Source: Clostridia bacterium (GTDB lineage Bacteria; Bacillota; Clostridia; Lutisporales; Lutisporaceae). Taken from it: a stretch of DNA of 9,107 nt. Where the stretch lies: NCBI GenBank assembly GCA_029256365.1, contig JAQSYB010000061.1, positions 1 to 9,107 of the forward strand. Direction: 5' to 3'. The position numbers were made by a program, and so were the translations under genes. The notes below the pieces were generated by a model. That model was given only the letters and a program-made list of their open reading frames with translations. It was not told the DNA's origin and searched no databases. Of the stretch, positions 1 through 6,197 are shown piece by piece. The number at the start of each line of letters is the position of its first letter. Within the stretch, counting starts at the first letter, position 1.

Positions 1-1193
1 TTTTCTAAGGGTTTTACAACTCGATTTAATATGCCTGTTACATATCCGATCATTACACCATAGTTCACAACTGGAACACCTAGTTCCTTACACTTTTCAA
101 GTCTAGCTAATACTTCAGTTCTATTTATCATACAAGCCCCACAGTGTACAACTAGTTTAAAATCAGCAAGGTTATCAGGAAAGTCACTTCCAACTACCCA
201 AGTGAAGTCCAGCTTGCCGCCCACCTTGGTTTCCAGCCATTTGGGTATCTTTACCCTTCCGATGTCCTCGTGACTAGGAAAATGGGTGCAAGCCTCGGCG
301 ATTAAAACCTTGTCACCTTCTATCAAAGAATCAATTGCTTTGATTCCATTTAGAAATTCTCTTAAATCTCCCTTGTATCGGGCGAAAAGTATGGAGAAGG
401 ATGTAAGGGGCACATCTGCCGGTACAACCTTAGATACAAAGTCAAAGGCTTGAGAATCAGTAATAACAAGTCGCGGTGGCTGCTTCAAGGAATCTAATGC
501 AGTTTTCAGCTCGTGTTCGGTAACAACCATTACGCAGGCTCTTGCATCCAATGCGTCTCGGAGCACCTGAACCTGAGGCAGAATCAATCTAGATTTTGGG
601 GCACCTGCATCCACTGGGGTTACAAGTATTACAATATCATTTTGCTTAATTAAATCACCGACGATGGATTCTGGTAAAAAGTCCTTTGGAGAATGTGCTG
701 TTATAAGGTCTTTCAGCTTTTCAATTCCCTCTCTTGTATTTGAGTTGACAAGAGCATAGGGAAGTTTTTTGCTTTCAAACCAACTTGCCGCTTCTTGACC
801 CTTTGCAATATCAATCTTACTAATAACCCCGATGATAGGAATGCAGCGTTTTTCAGCCTCTTCCAAAATCATCGAATCCCACTGGTTAGGCATATCGTCA
901 GCGGCGATGGTAAGAACCAGCAAATCTGTTTTTGCCAATACCTGCTTTGTCTTTTTTACTCTTAGCTCACCTAACTCGCCTTCGTCATCTATGCCTGCTG
1001 TATCAATAAGAGTTACAGGTCCTAAAGGTGAAATCTCCATAGATTTAAATACCGGGTCAGTGGTTGTACCTGCGATAGGAGATACAACTGCCAGCTCTTG
1101 ATTGGTTATGGCATTGATTAGGCTGGACTTTCCTGCATTTCTTTTGCCAAATATAGCGATGTGAAGTCTGACACTTCTAGGGGTATCTAACAT
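1..1193 (-). CDS. hydF: HydF, [FeFe]-hydrogenase maturation GTPase and 2Fe-subcluster scaffold (3' end cut by window edge)
   Basis: HydF is the cytosolic scaffold on which the 2Fe subcluster of the H-cluster is completed and from which it is delivered to apo-HydA. I translated 397 codons from the ATG at 1193; the frame is open to the window edge. Family members are about 400-410 residues, so only a short tail is missing. The N-terminal GTPase domain shows the P-loop GKRNAGKS (residues 16-23), the switch region AGTTTDP (41-47) and DTAG (64-67). The G4 motif reads SKID (125-128) instead of NKxD. The C-terminal cluster-binding domain has C302-T-H304, then 45 residues, then H350-C-G-A-C354, matching the family pattern CxHx(44-53)HCxxC. 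The start is fixed by an AAGGAGG that overlaps the hydG stop codon. The gene is third in the hydE-hydG-hydF operon. The identification is secure. Confidence 0.96.
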   Translation of the reverse strand, partial: MLDTPRSVRLHIAIFGKRNAGKSSLINAITNQELAVVSPIAGTTTDPVFKSMEISPLGPVTLIDTAGIDDEGELGELRVKKTKQVLAKTDLLVLTIAADDMPNQWDSMILEEAEKRCIPIIGVISKIDIAKGQEAASWFESKKLPYALVNSNTREGIEKLKDLITAHSPKDFLPESIVGDLIKQNDIVILVTPVDAGAPKSRLILPQVQVLRDALDARACVMVVTEHELKTALDSLKQPPRLVITDSQAFDFVSKVVPADVPLTSFSILFARYKGDLREFLNGIKAIDSLIEGDKVLIAEACTHFPSHEDIGRVKIPKWLETKVGGKLDFTWVVGSDFPDNLADFKLVVHCGACMINRTEVLARLEKCKELGVPVVNYGVMIGYVTGILNRVVKPLE

Positions 1194-1199
1194 GGGAGG

Positions 1200-1206
1200 C
1201 CTCCTT
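1200..1206 (-). promoter_or_regulatory. Ribosome binding site of hydF overlapping the hydG stop
   Basis: The reverse complement reads AAGGAGG, six bases before the hydF ATG. Its first two bases are part of the hydG TAA stop codon (1205-1207). This arrangement suggests that a ribosome finishing hydG can reinitiate on hydF, keeping the two maturases in proportion. Confidence 0.85.
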
Positions 1207-2620
1207 ATAGATATAAATCTCTTTTGCCTTTTTTTATTTCTTCCAATCTTTCTTCTGTGAGCTTTTTAATTTTCTCGTCGCCTATTTCTTTTAAATGCTT
1301 TTGAATGGTTTCTTCGCCAGCTTTTTTAGTCTCCTCTGAAGCATAGTCCAAAAGATACTCTTGGAAGGTCATTATGGCATTCGGCTGGCAGACATTATGG
1401 ATATTGCCTGTTTTTGCAAGCTGCATAAAGCGGTCCCCGGTTCTGCCTTGTCTGTAGCAGGCGGTGCAATAGCTTGGGATATAACCTGAACTGCACAGAC
1501 TCTGAATTACCTCATCAGGACTTCTATGGTCCTCAACATTAAACTGTGATGTATTGCAGTTTTCATGAGTCTCATATTCATTTTTGTAGCCACCTACCCC
1601 TGTACAGGAGCCTGCACTTACTTGGGAGACTCCGTAGTGAATTACTTCATCTCTTGTAGCTGCTGATTCTCTAGTTGATAGTATGATGCCTGTATAAGGA
1701 ACAGCCAATCTTAAAATGGCTACAATCTTCTTAAATTGGTCATCGGTTAGCAGATAGGGGTAATCTTCTATATTCATGCCCTCTGCAGGTTTTAGTCTAG
1801 GTACTGATATGGTGTGAGGACCGCAGCCGAATTTTTCTTCCAAATGCTGCGCGTGGAAGAGTAGGGCTAAGACTTCAAATTTATAGTCATATAGTCCAAA
1901 TAGAACACCTGAGCCAACATCGTCTATGCCCGCTTCCATTGCTCTGTCAAAAGCTGTTGTATGGTAGTCATAGTCATGCTTTGGTCCCTTTGGATGCATT
2001 GCTTGGTAGGTTTCTCTGTGGTATGTTTCTTGGAATAAAATATATGTGCCTATGTCAGCTTGCTTTAGCTTTTTGTAATTTTCAACTGTAGTGGCTGCAA
2101 TGTTTACATTGATTCTCCTGATGCTGCCGTTTTCAAATTTAATGCTGTATATGGTTTTTATGGCTTCTGTTATATAGTCAATATCGCAATTTACAGGATC
2201 TTCTCCTGCCTCCAAGGCAATCCTCTTATGACCCATAGATTCAAGAATCTTGACCTCATTTATCAATTCTTCTGTAGTAAGCTTTTTGCGGAATATATTC
2301 GTATTGCAGCCATACCCGCAGTATGTGCATGCATTTACACAATAGTTGCTTACATAAAGTGGTGCAAATATGACAACTCTCTTGCCATAGATCTTTTCTT
2401 TGATTGTATGAGCGGCCTTGAAGATTTTATTTACAATATCTTTGTCGTCTGCATTCAAAAGCTTCGCTACTTCAATAGGGGTTAAGCCCAGAGCATTCTC
2501 AGCTTTTTCTATGATGGATTCCAGTTCTGACTTAGTAGCATTTTGGGTGCTATTTAGAATTTCCTGTATTTCATCTTCCTTAATAAAGTCTGCAACTTGT
2601 CTTTCGGATTTCATATTCAT
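1205..2620 (-). CDS. hydG: HydG, radical SAM tyrosine lyase for H-cluster CO/CN synthesis
   Basis: HydG cleaves tyrosine by radical SAM chemistry to p-cresol and dehydroglycine. It turns the latter into CO and cyanide and builds an Fe(CO)2(CN)-cysteine synthon for the H-cluster. The 471-residue length fits the family. The SAM-cluster motif is C94-x3-C98-x2-C101 (CVNACTYC). The HydG-specific C-terminal auxiliary cluster motif is C385-x2-C388-x22-C411, which separates it from the related ThiH. His269 in CGPHTISVPR probably corresponds to the histidine that holds the fifth, 'dangler' iron in characterised HydG proteins; this is by motif position, not alignment. The tail after about residue 430 is rich in Lys and Glu. 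The ATG at 2620 is chosen because AAGGGG lies 8 bases upstream; a second ATG two codons later would be too far. It begins 2 bases after the hydE stop and is clearly co-transcribed. Confidence 0.97.
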   Translation of the reverse strand: MNMKSERQVADFIKEDEIQEILNSTQNATKSELESIIEKAENALGLTPIEVAKLLNADDKDIVNKIFKAAHTIKEKIYGKRVVIFAPLYVSNYCVNACTYCGYGCNTNIFRKKLTTEELINEVKILESMGHKRIALEAGEDPVNCDIDYITEAIKTIYSIKFENGSIRRINVNIAATTVENYKKLKQADIGTYILFQETYHRETYQAMHPKGPKHDYDYHTTAFDRAMEAGIDDVGSGVLFGLYDYKFEVLALLFHAQHLEEKFGCGPHTISVPRLKPAEGMNIEDYPYLLTDDQFKKIVAILRLAVPYTGIILSTRESAATRDEVIHYGVSQVSAGSCTGVGGYKNEYETHENCNTSQFNVEDHRSPDEVIQSLCSSGYIPSYCTACYRQGRTGDRFMQLAKTGNIHNVCQPNAIMTFQEYLLDYASEETKKAGEETIQKHLKEIGDEKIKKLTEERLEEIKKGKRDLYL

Positions 2621-2622
2621 AT

Positions 2623-3687
2623 TTAATACCCCTTTTTGATTTTTAGTGAGTGTCCATGCTCATTGCTAACTGTCCTGCCCAAACCTTGTATTTTACCCGT
2701 AATGCATTTTCTGCAATGTGCAGGATCATCTCTTAAACAGATCTTGTTTGGATAAAGCTGATACATTTCTCTAAACTCCTCAGGAGTAACATTTGGCATG
2801 ACTACGTTTGCGCCGGATTGCAGAGCTTTTTCTCTTCCCTTTGGGTCTAGAGAGCCCATTGCTGTTGTAGCGGGAATGTGGGCATTCCTCAGCAGCAATC
2901 TTGCTAAGGCTACAGCCTTTAAGCTATTTATCAAAGTACCACCAGCTGCTCCAGCCAAATTGGTATCTGAATTTGGTAAAAATGGCCCAATGCCTGCCAT
3001 GTCTAAATCTAATTTCTGCAGCAGCAGCAAATTGTCTGCTAATATCTCTGGTGTTTCTCCAGGGAGTCCTACCATAAAACCGCTGCCCACTTGGTAGCCA
3101 AGATCACTTAACATATGAAGACATTCCATTCTTTGGCTAAATTCAGAATCAGGATGCAGTTTTTTGTACAGCTCCTCACTGGAGGTTTCAAAACGCAGTA
3201 AGTATCTGTCTGCGCCAGCTTCCTTTATTGTCTTATACTCCTCATAGGTAAATTCCCCTGCAGACATTGTGATTGCCAAATCAGTGTGCGCTTTTATGGT
3301 AGAAATAATATCTGCTAGTACTTCGGCAGTAAAATAAGGATCTTCACCAGACTGCATTACTACAGATCTATAGCCGAGAGACTCAGCACGAAGTGCTGTT
3401 TGCAGAATTTCTTCCTTATTAAGACGGTAGCGTTCAATATTCTTATTTTTACCTCTAATGCCACAGTATTCGCAATTTTTTTTGCAATAGTTGGAGAATT
3501 CGATGAGACCTCTTAAATGCACCTGATCTCCAACTTCTTTTTTTCTTACTGCATCAGCAGTTTGAAAAATGATATCTGAATGTTCTTCGGGACAGTTAAG
3601 CAATACCAAAATCTCATCTTTGCTTAAGCTGCCATCCGTCAGAGCCTTTTTGCAAATGGCATGAACTTCTTGAATGTTATCTTTCAT
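2623..3687 (-). CDS. hydE: HydE, radical SAM [FeFe]-hydrogenase maturase
   Basis: HydE is a radical SAM enzyme in H-cluster maturation. In current models it acts on the Fe(CO)2(CN)-cysteine product of HydG on the route to the 2Fe subcluster. The protein has 354 residues, close to the usual length of about 350. The SAM-cluster motif is C68-x3-C72-x2-C75 (CKKNCEYC), followed by the SAM-binding segment QSGEDP (112-117). A second cysteine set, C317-x7-C325-x2-C328, matches the accessory cluster site of HydE. That site is known to be dispensable and is lost in some members, but it is intact here. The related BioB and PylB families are less likely because hydG and hydF follow directly. The start ATG has AAGGAG seven bases upstream (3695-3700). 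It is the first gene of the maturase operon, divergent from hydA. Confidence 0.96.
   Translation of the reverse strand: MKDNIQEVHAICKKALTDGSLSKDEILVLLNCPEEHSDIIFQTADAVRKKEVGDQVHLRGLIEFSNYCKKNCEYCGIRGKNKNIERYRLNKEEILQTALRAESLGYRSVVMQSGEDPYFTAEVLADIISTIKAHTDLAITMSAGEFTYEEYKTIKEAGADRYLLRFETSSEELYKKLHPDSEFSQRMECLHMLSDLGYQVGSGFMVGLPGETPEILADNLLLLQKLDLDMAGIGPFLPNSDTNLAGAAGGTLINSLKAVALARLLLRNAHIPATTAMGSLDPKGREKALQSGANVVMPNVTPEEFREMYQLYPNKICLRDDPAHCRKCITGKIQGLGRTVSNEHGHSLKIKKGY
2629..2634 (-). promoter_or_regulatory. Ribosome binding site of hydG inside the end of hydE
   Basis: The reverse complement reads AAGGGG and lies within the last codons of hydE (Lys-Gly-Tyr-stop), 8 bases before the hydG ATG. 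Placing the signal inside the upstream gene suggests translational coupling of hydE and hydG. Confidence 0.75.
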
Positions 3688-3694
3688 TTGTTTT

Positions 3695-3700
3695 CTCCTT
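3695..3700 (-). promoter_or_regulatory. Ribosome binding site of hydE
   Basis: The reverse complement reads AAGGAG, with seven bases before the ATG at 3687. This fixes the start of the first gene of the operon. Confidence 0.8.
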
Positions 3701-3806
3701 TTAATTGCATATTGGATATTCTTTTGCCTTTGTTTTTATAAGGTAGGCTGAATCAATACTGCATCAATTGATATCTATAGTGCTATTTCCATATTGTTTT
3801 ACTTGA

Positions 3807-3824
3807 TTGTTAAATATTCGACAT
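3807..3824. promoter_or_regulatory. Possible Rex operator near the hydE start point
   Basis: The site is a perfect TTGTTAA half, a 4-base spacer (atat), then TCGACAT. Against the Rex consensus TTGTTAA-N4-TTAACAA this is 11 of 14 bases. Rex represses fermentation genes when NADH/NAD+ is low, and hydrogenase genes are known Rex targets in some clostridia. The site lies just downstream of the transcription start predicted from the TATAAT at 3836-3841, where a repressor would act. The spacer is very AT-rich, so a chance match is possible. Confidence 0.35.
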
Positions 3825-3835
3825 ACTATAATTCT

Positions 3836-3864
3836 ATTATAAACCTTATGTTTTATTTTTTAAA
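3836..3864 (-). promoter_or_regulatory. Possible sigma-A promoter of hydEGF
   Basis: Read on the minus strand, TTTAAA (3859-3864) is followed by a 17-base spacer and a perfect TATAAT (3836-3841). The -35 box matches only 4 of 6 consensus bases. A start near 3829 would leave a leader of about 140 bases before hydE. It is the best minus-strand match I found in the spacer, but AT-richness makes false matches likely. Confidence 0.4.
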
Positions 3865-3911
3865 TGGTTTTTATAAACATCAATAAAATTTATTAATAGA
3901 AAACAATTATT

Positions 3912-3947
3912 ATACGGAATATTTAGAAAATTTATTATATTCCGTAT
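3912..3947. repeat. Perfect 11-bp inverted repeat between the divergent hydE and hydA promoters
   Basis: ATACGGAATAT (3912-3922) and ATATTCCGTAT (3937-3947) are exact reverse complements separated by 14 bases. A further TTCCG follows at 3949-3953. The arms are GC-richer than the surroundings. No T-run follows, so it does not look like a terminator. It sits about 80-120 bases upstream of the predicted hydE start and about 70-105 bases upstream of the predicted hydA start. It could therefore be an operator serving both directions; the regulator is unknown. Confidence 0.6.
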
Positions 3948-3981
3948 GTTCCGAAATGGGCAATTTTAATGTGTTATTTTA

Positions 3982-4010
3982 TTGACAATCTCGAGCACTT
4001 TGGTTATTAT
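3982..4010 (+). promoter_or_regulatory. Main candidate sigma-A promoter of hydA
   Basis: A perfect TTGACA (3982-3987) is followed by 17 bases and TATTAT (4005-4010), a 5-of-6 match. This is the strongest promoter-like element in the spacer. A start near 4017 would give a leader of about 180 bases. Confidence 0.65.
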
Positions 4011-4020
4011 GTAATTGTGA

Positions 4021-4051
4021 GCTTTTATATTAATATTATAACAATAAAAGC
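4021..4051 (+). promoter_or_regulatory. Inverted repeat with nested Rex-like site just after the first hydA start point
   Basis: GCTTTTAT (4021-4028) and ATAAAAGC (4044-4051) form an 8-bp perfect inverted repeat around 15 bases. Nested at 4027-4044 is ATATTAA-tatt-ATAACAA, which matches the Rex consensus at 11 of 14 bases. The position just downstream of the predicted start is suitable for a repressor operator. The same repeat could instead form a weak hairpin at the 5' end of the mRNA. Confidence 0.35.
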
Positions 4052-4060
4052 GAAATAATC

Positions 4061-4076
4061 AGTGATTCATGTCACA
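4061..4076. promoter_or_regulatory. CRP/FNR-type palindrome upstream of hydA
   Basis: The site reads AGTGA-ttcatg-TCACA, a 9-of-10 match to the CRP-type consensus TGTGA-N6-TCACA. Its centre is 26.5 bases before the first base of the TATAAT at 4095-4100, close to the usual position for an activator touching RNA polymerase. It closely resembles the site before the cupin gene at 6975-6990. The actual regulator is not in the window. Confidence 0.5.
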
Positions 4077-4094
4077 TATCAGCAAAAGTTGTAT

Positions 4095-4118
4095 TATAAT
4101 TTGTTATTTTTTTAGCAT
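4095..4118 (+). promoter_or_regulatory. Possible second hydA promoter (-10 box) with adjoining Rex-like site
   Basis: A perfect TATAAT at 4095-4100 has no good -35 box, which fits an activator-dependent promoter driven from the palindrome at 4061-4076. It is followed directly by TTGTTAT-tttt-TTAGCAT (4101-4118), 11 of 14 bases of the Rex consensus, overlapping the expected start point. Both readings depend on short AT-rich matches. Confidence 0.35.
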
Positions 4119-4180
4119 TCAAATATGTCACTGTAAATAAAAAATTAAATAACGATTCTAGTTTAAGGAATTTATAAAAT

Positions 4181-4186
4181 AGGGGG
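4181..4186 (+). promoter_or_regulatory. Ribosome binding site of hydA
   Basis: AGGGGG lies nine bases before the ATG at 4196. The second in-frame ATG at 4202 would be 15 bases away, so the first is preferred. Confidence 0.75.
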
Positions 4187-4195
4187 ATCAATAGA

Positions 4196-5932
4196 ATGGA
4201 AATGGTTAATATCACAATTGACGGTATTAAAACTCAGGTGCCAAGTGGAACGACTGTTTTAGAGGCTGCGAAGTCTTTAAACATTGACATTCCTACACTA
4301 TGTCATCTTAAGGGCCTAAATGCTGTTGGTGCTTGCAGAGTATGTGTAGTTGAAGTTCAAGGGGCTAGAGCACTGCAAGCTTCCTGCGTATTGCCTGTTG
4401 CAGAGGGTATGACAATTAAAACATCTTCACCAAAGGTTAGAGAAGCAAGAAAAGGAATTATGGAGCTCATACTTGCAAGACATGAGAGAGAATGTCTGAC
4501 TTGTTCAAGAAACTTAAGCTGTGAACTTCAAAAGCTTTCAGAAGAAATGGGCGTTGGTGAAATACCTTATGATAGTTCAAATCTACATTATCAGGTTGAT
4601 GAAACATCACCAGCAATTGTAAGAGATCAAAACAAGTGCATACTTTGCGGAAGATGTGTAAGCGTATGTAAGAAGGTACAAGGAACTGGCGCAATTGACT
4701 TTGCAAGAAGAGGTGTTAAAACCACTGTTACAACATCCTTCGATAAGAGTTTGGGTGATGTAAATTGTATCAATTGCGGACAATGTATTAAGATTTGTCC
4801 TGTAGGAGCATTAAGAGAAAAAGATGATACGGAAAAAGTATGGAGTGCTTTAGGCAACGAAAAGCTTCATGTAGTAGTTCAAACTGCACCTGCAGTTAGA
4901 GTTGCATTAGGTGAAGAGTTTGGTATGCCTGTTGGTACAAATGTAGAAGGTAAAATGATAGCAGCACTTAAGAGATTGGGCTTTGATAAGGTTTTTGATA
5001 CAAACTTTAGTGCTGACTTAACAATATTAGAAGAAGGAACAGAGCTGCTTGGCAGACTAAACAATGGCGGTAAACTTCCTCTTATAACCTCATGTTCACC
5101 AGGTTGGATAAAGTTCTGTGAACATAACCATCATGATTTCATAGAAAATCTGTCCAGCTGTAAGTCACCACAACAAATGTTCGGTGCAGTAGCAAAATCC
5201 TACTATGCAGAAAAAGTTGGCATTGATCCTAAAAATATATTTGTAGTATCCATCATGCCATGTACTGCTAAAAAGTATGAGGCTGGTAGAGAAGAGATGG
5301 AAGTTGACGGCAATGTTGATATCGATGCAGTGTTGACAACAAGAGAGCTTGCAAAGATGATTAAGCAAGCTAGAATAAACTTCCCTGCTATTGAAGAAGG
5401 AGTCTACGATAGTATTCTAGGTGATTCAACAGGCGCTGGCGTAATATTCGGAGCAACTGGTGGAGTTATGGAAGCAGCACTTAGAACAGTAGCTGACATC
5501 CTTACAGGGGAAGATTTAAAAAGCATTGAGTATACAGCAGTAAGAGGAATGGAAGGCATAAAGGAAGCTACAGTAAAAATTAAGGACTTGGAAGTGAAGG
5601 TTGCAGTTGTACATGGTACTGCAAATGCAGATAAGCTTCTTGAAAAAATAAGAAATGGCGAAGCAAATTACCACTTTGTTGAAGTAATGGGCTGCCCAGG
5701 TGGTTGCATAAATGGCGGAGGTCAGCCAATCATTATGGATAAGGAAAAGACAGAAGAGGTTAAAATGCTAAGAGCTCAAGGTCTATATACAATAGATCAA
5801 TCAAGAAAACGCAGAAAGTCCCATGAGAATCCTGAAGTAAAAGCATTATACGATGACTATATGGAAAAACCAAACAGCCACAAGGCGCACCATATACTTC
5901 ACACACACTATACAAAGAGAAGCAGAGTTTAA
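4196..5932 (+). CDS. hydA: [FeFe]-hydrogenase, CpI-like (M3 type) catalytic subunit
   Basis: This cytosolic enzyme makes or oxidises H2 at the H-cluster. Domains run in the CpI order. A plant-type [2Fe-2S] domain has C36, C47, C50 and C64. A His-ligated [4Fe-4S] site is H96-x3-C100-x2-C103-x5-C109. Two ferredoxin clusters use C148/151/154/158 and C191/194/197/201. The H-domain carries L1 TSCSPGW (298-304), L2 MPCTAKK (C356) and L3 EVMGCPGGC (C500, C504), then a short small-subunit-like tail ending HTHYTKRSRV. Counting against CpI, the proton-path residues E280, E283, R287, C300 and S320 are present. In the same register Ser301 falls where CpI has the cubane ligand Cys300. The 578 residues match CpI (574). 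GGGGG at 4182-4186 selects the ATG at 4196 over the one at 4202. No NADH-linked HydB/HydC partner lies nearby, so the redox partner is open. Confidence 0.97.
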   Translation: MEMVNITIDGIKTQVPSGTTVLEAAKSLNIDIPTLCHLKGLNAVGACRVCVVEVQGARALQASCVLPVAEGMTIKTSSPKVREARKGIMELILARHERECLTCSRNLSCELQKLSEEMGVGEIPYDSSNLHYQVDETSPAIVRDQNKCILCGRCVSVCKKVQGTGAIDFARRGVKTTVTTSFDKSLGDVNCINCGQCIKICPVGALREKDDTEKVWSALGNEKLHVVVQTAPAVRVALGEEFGMPVGTNVEGKMIAALKRLGFDKVFDTNFSADLTILEEGTELLGRLNNGGKLPLITSCSPGWIKFCEHNHHDFIENLSSCKSPQQMFGAVAKSYYAEKVGIDPKNIFVVSIMPCTAKKYEAGREEMEVDGNVDIDAVLTTRELAKMIKQARINFPAIEEGVYDSILGDSTGAGVIFGATGGVMEAALRTVADILTGEDLKSIEYTAVRGMEGIKEATVKIKDLEVKVAVVHGTANADKLLEKIRNGEANYHFVEVMGCPGGCINGGGQPIIMDKEKTEEVKMLRAQGLYTIDQSRKRRKSHENPEVKALYDDYMEKPNSHKAHHILHTHYTKRSRV

Positions 5933-5951
5933 TCATACAATAAGAAGCAAT

Positions 5952-5982
5952 AAAAGGCATGCTAGGAATAGCATGCCTTTTT
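5952..5982 (+). terminator. Rho-independent terminator of hydA
   Basis: A 13-bp perfect stem (5952-5964 with 5969-5981) contains GGCATGCTA and TAGCATGCC around a GGAA loop. It ends in a run of five T. It begins 20 bases after the hydA stop, so hydA is probably a single-gene transcript. Confidence 0.93.
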
Positions 5983-6155
5983 ATACATTTTGTGGAAAAT
6001 ATTTCATAAAGTATTCATGGATATTACACATACCTTTGTCTATTATTGTATATAATTTAATTTGCACGAATTATTATGTGACAGAAAAGAAATAAATGTA
6101 GATTTAGAAAATAATATGTAGTGGAAGCACTTTATCTTGATTGGGCTGATAGCTA

Positions 6156-6161
6156 TATAAT
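6156..6161 (+). promoter_or_regulatory. Possible -10 box of the HD-GYP gene
   Basis: A TATAAT lies 42 bases before the start codon, but no -35 box stands at the right distance; the TTGATT at 6137-6142 is only 13 bases away. The spacer 5983-6197 is otherwise AT-rich and I see nothing else in it. A promoter is expected here because a terminator precedes the gene. Confidence 0.25.
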
Positions 6162-6184
6162 AATATAAATAAAAATCAAATGAT

Positions 6185-6192
6185 AAGGAGGG
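6185..6192 (+). promoter_or_regulatory. Ribosome binding site deciding the HD-GYP start
   Basis: AAGGAGGG sits five bases before the ATG at 6198 and downstream of the alternative ATG at 6180. It therefore shows that the shorter protein is made. Confidence 0.88.
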
Positions 6193-6197
6193 ATAGC

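Noticed and set aside
832..1101. Plus-strand open frame of 89 codons
   Set aside because: It lies entirely opposite hydF, has no ribosome binding site, and its translation is a low-complexity Ser/Val-rich shadow of the coding strand.
3762..3771. ATCAATTGAT palindrome in the hydE leader as an FNR site
   Set aside because: The halves are in the wrong order and spacing for TTGAT-N4-ATCAA, and a 10-bp AT-rich palindrome is easily due to chance.
4196..5932. HydA as subunit of an adjacent HydABC electron-bifurcating complex
   Set aside because: No hydB or hydC gene is next to it and a terminator follows directly; partners encoded elsewhere cannot be excluded, so it is annotated as a CpI-like catalytic protein only.
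5853..6095. Plus-strand open frame running from the end of hydA into the spacer
   Set aside because: It overlaps the hydA end in another frame, passes through the terminator hairpin and has no ribosome binding site.
6180..6197. Upstream in-frame ATG at 6180 as the start of the HD-GYP gene
   Set aside because: The strong AAGGAGGG at 6185-6192 lies downstream of it and fits the ATG at 6198; nothing resembling a ribosome binding site precedes 6180.
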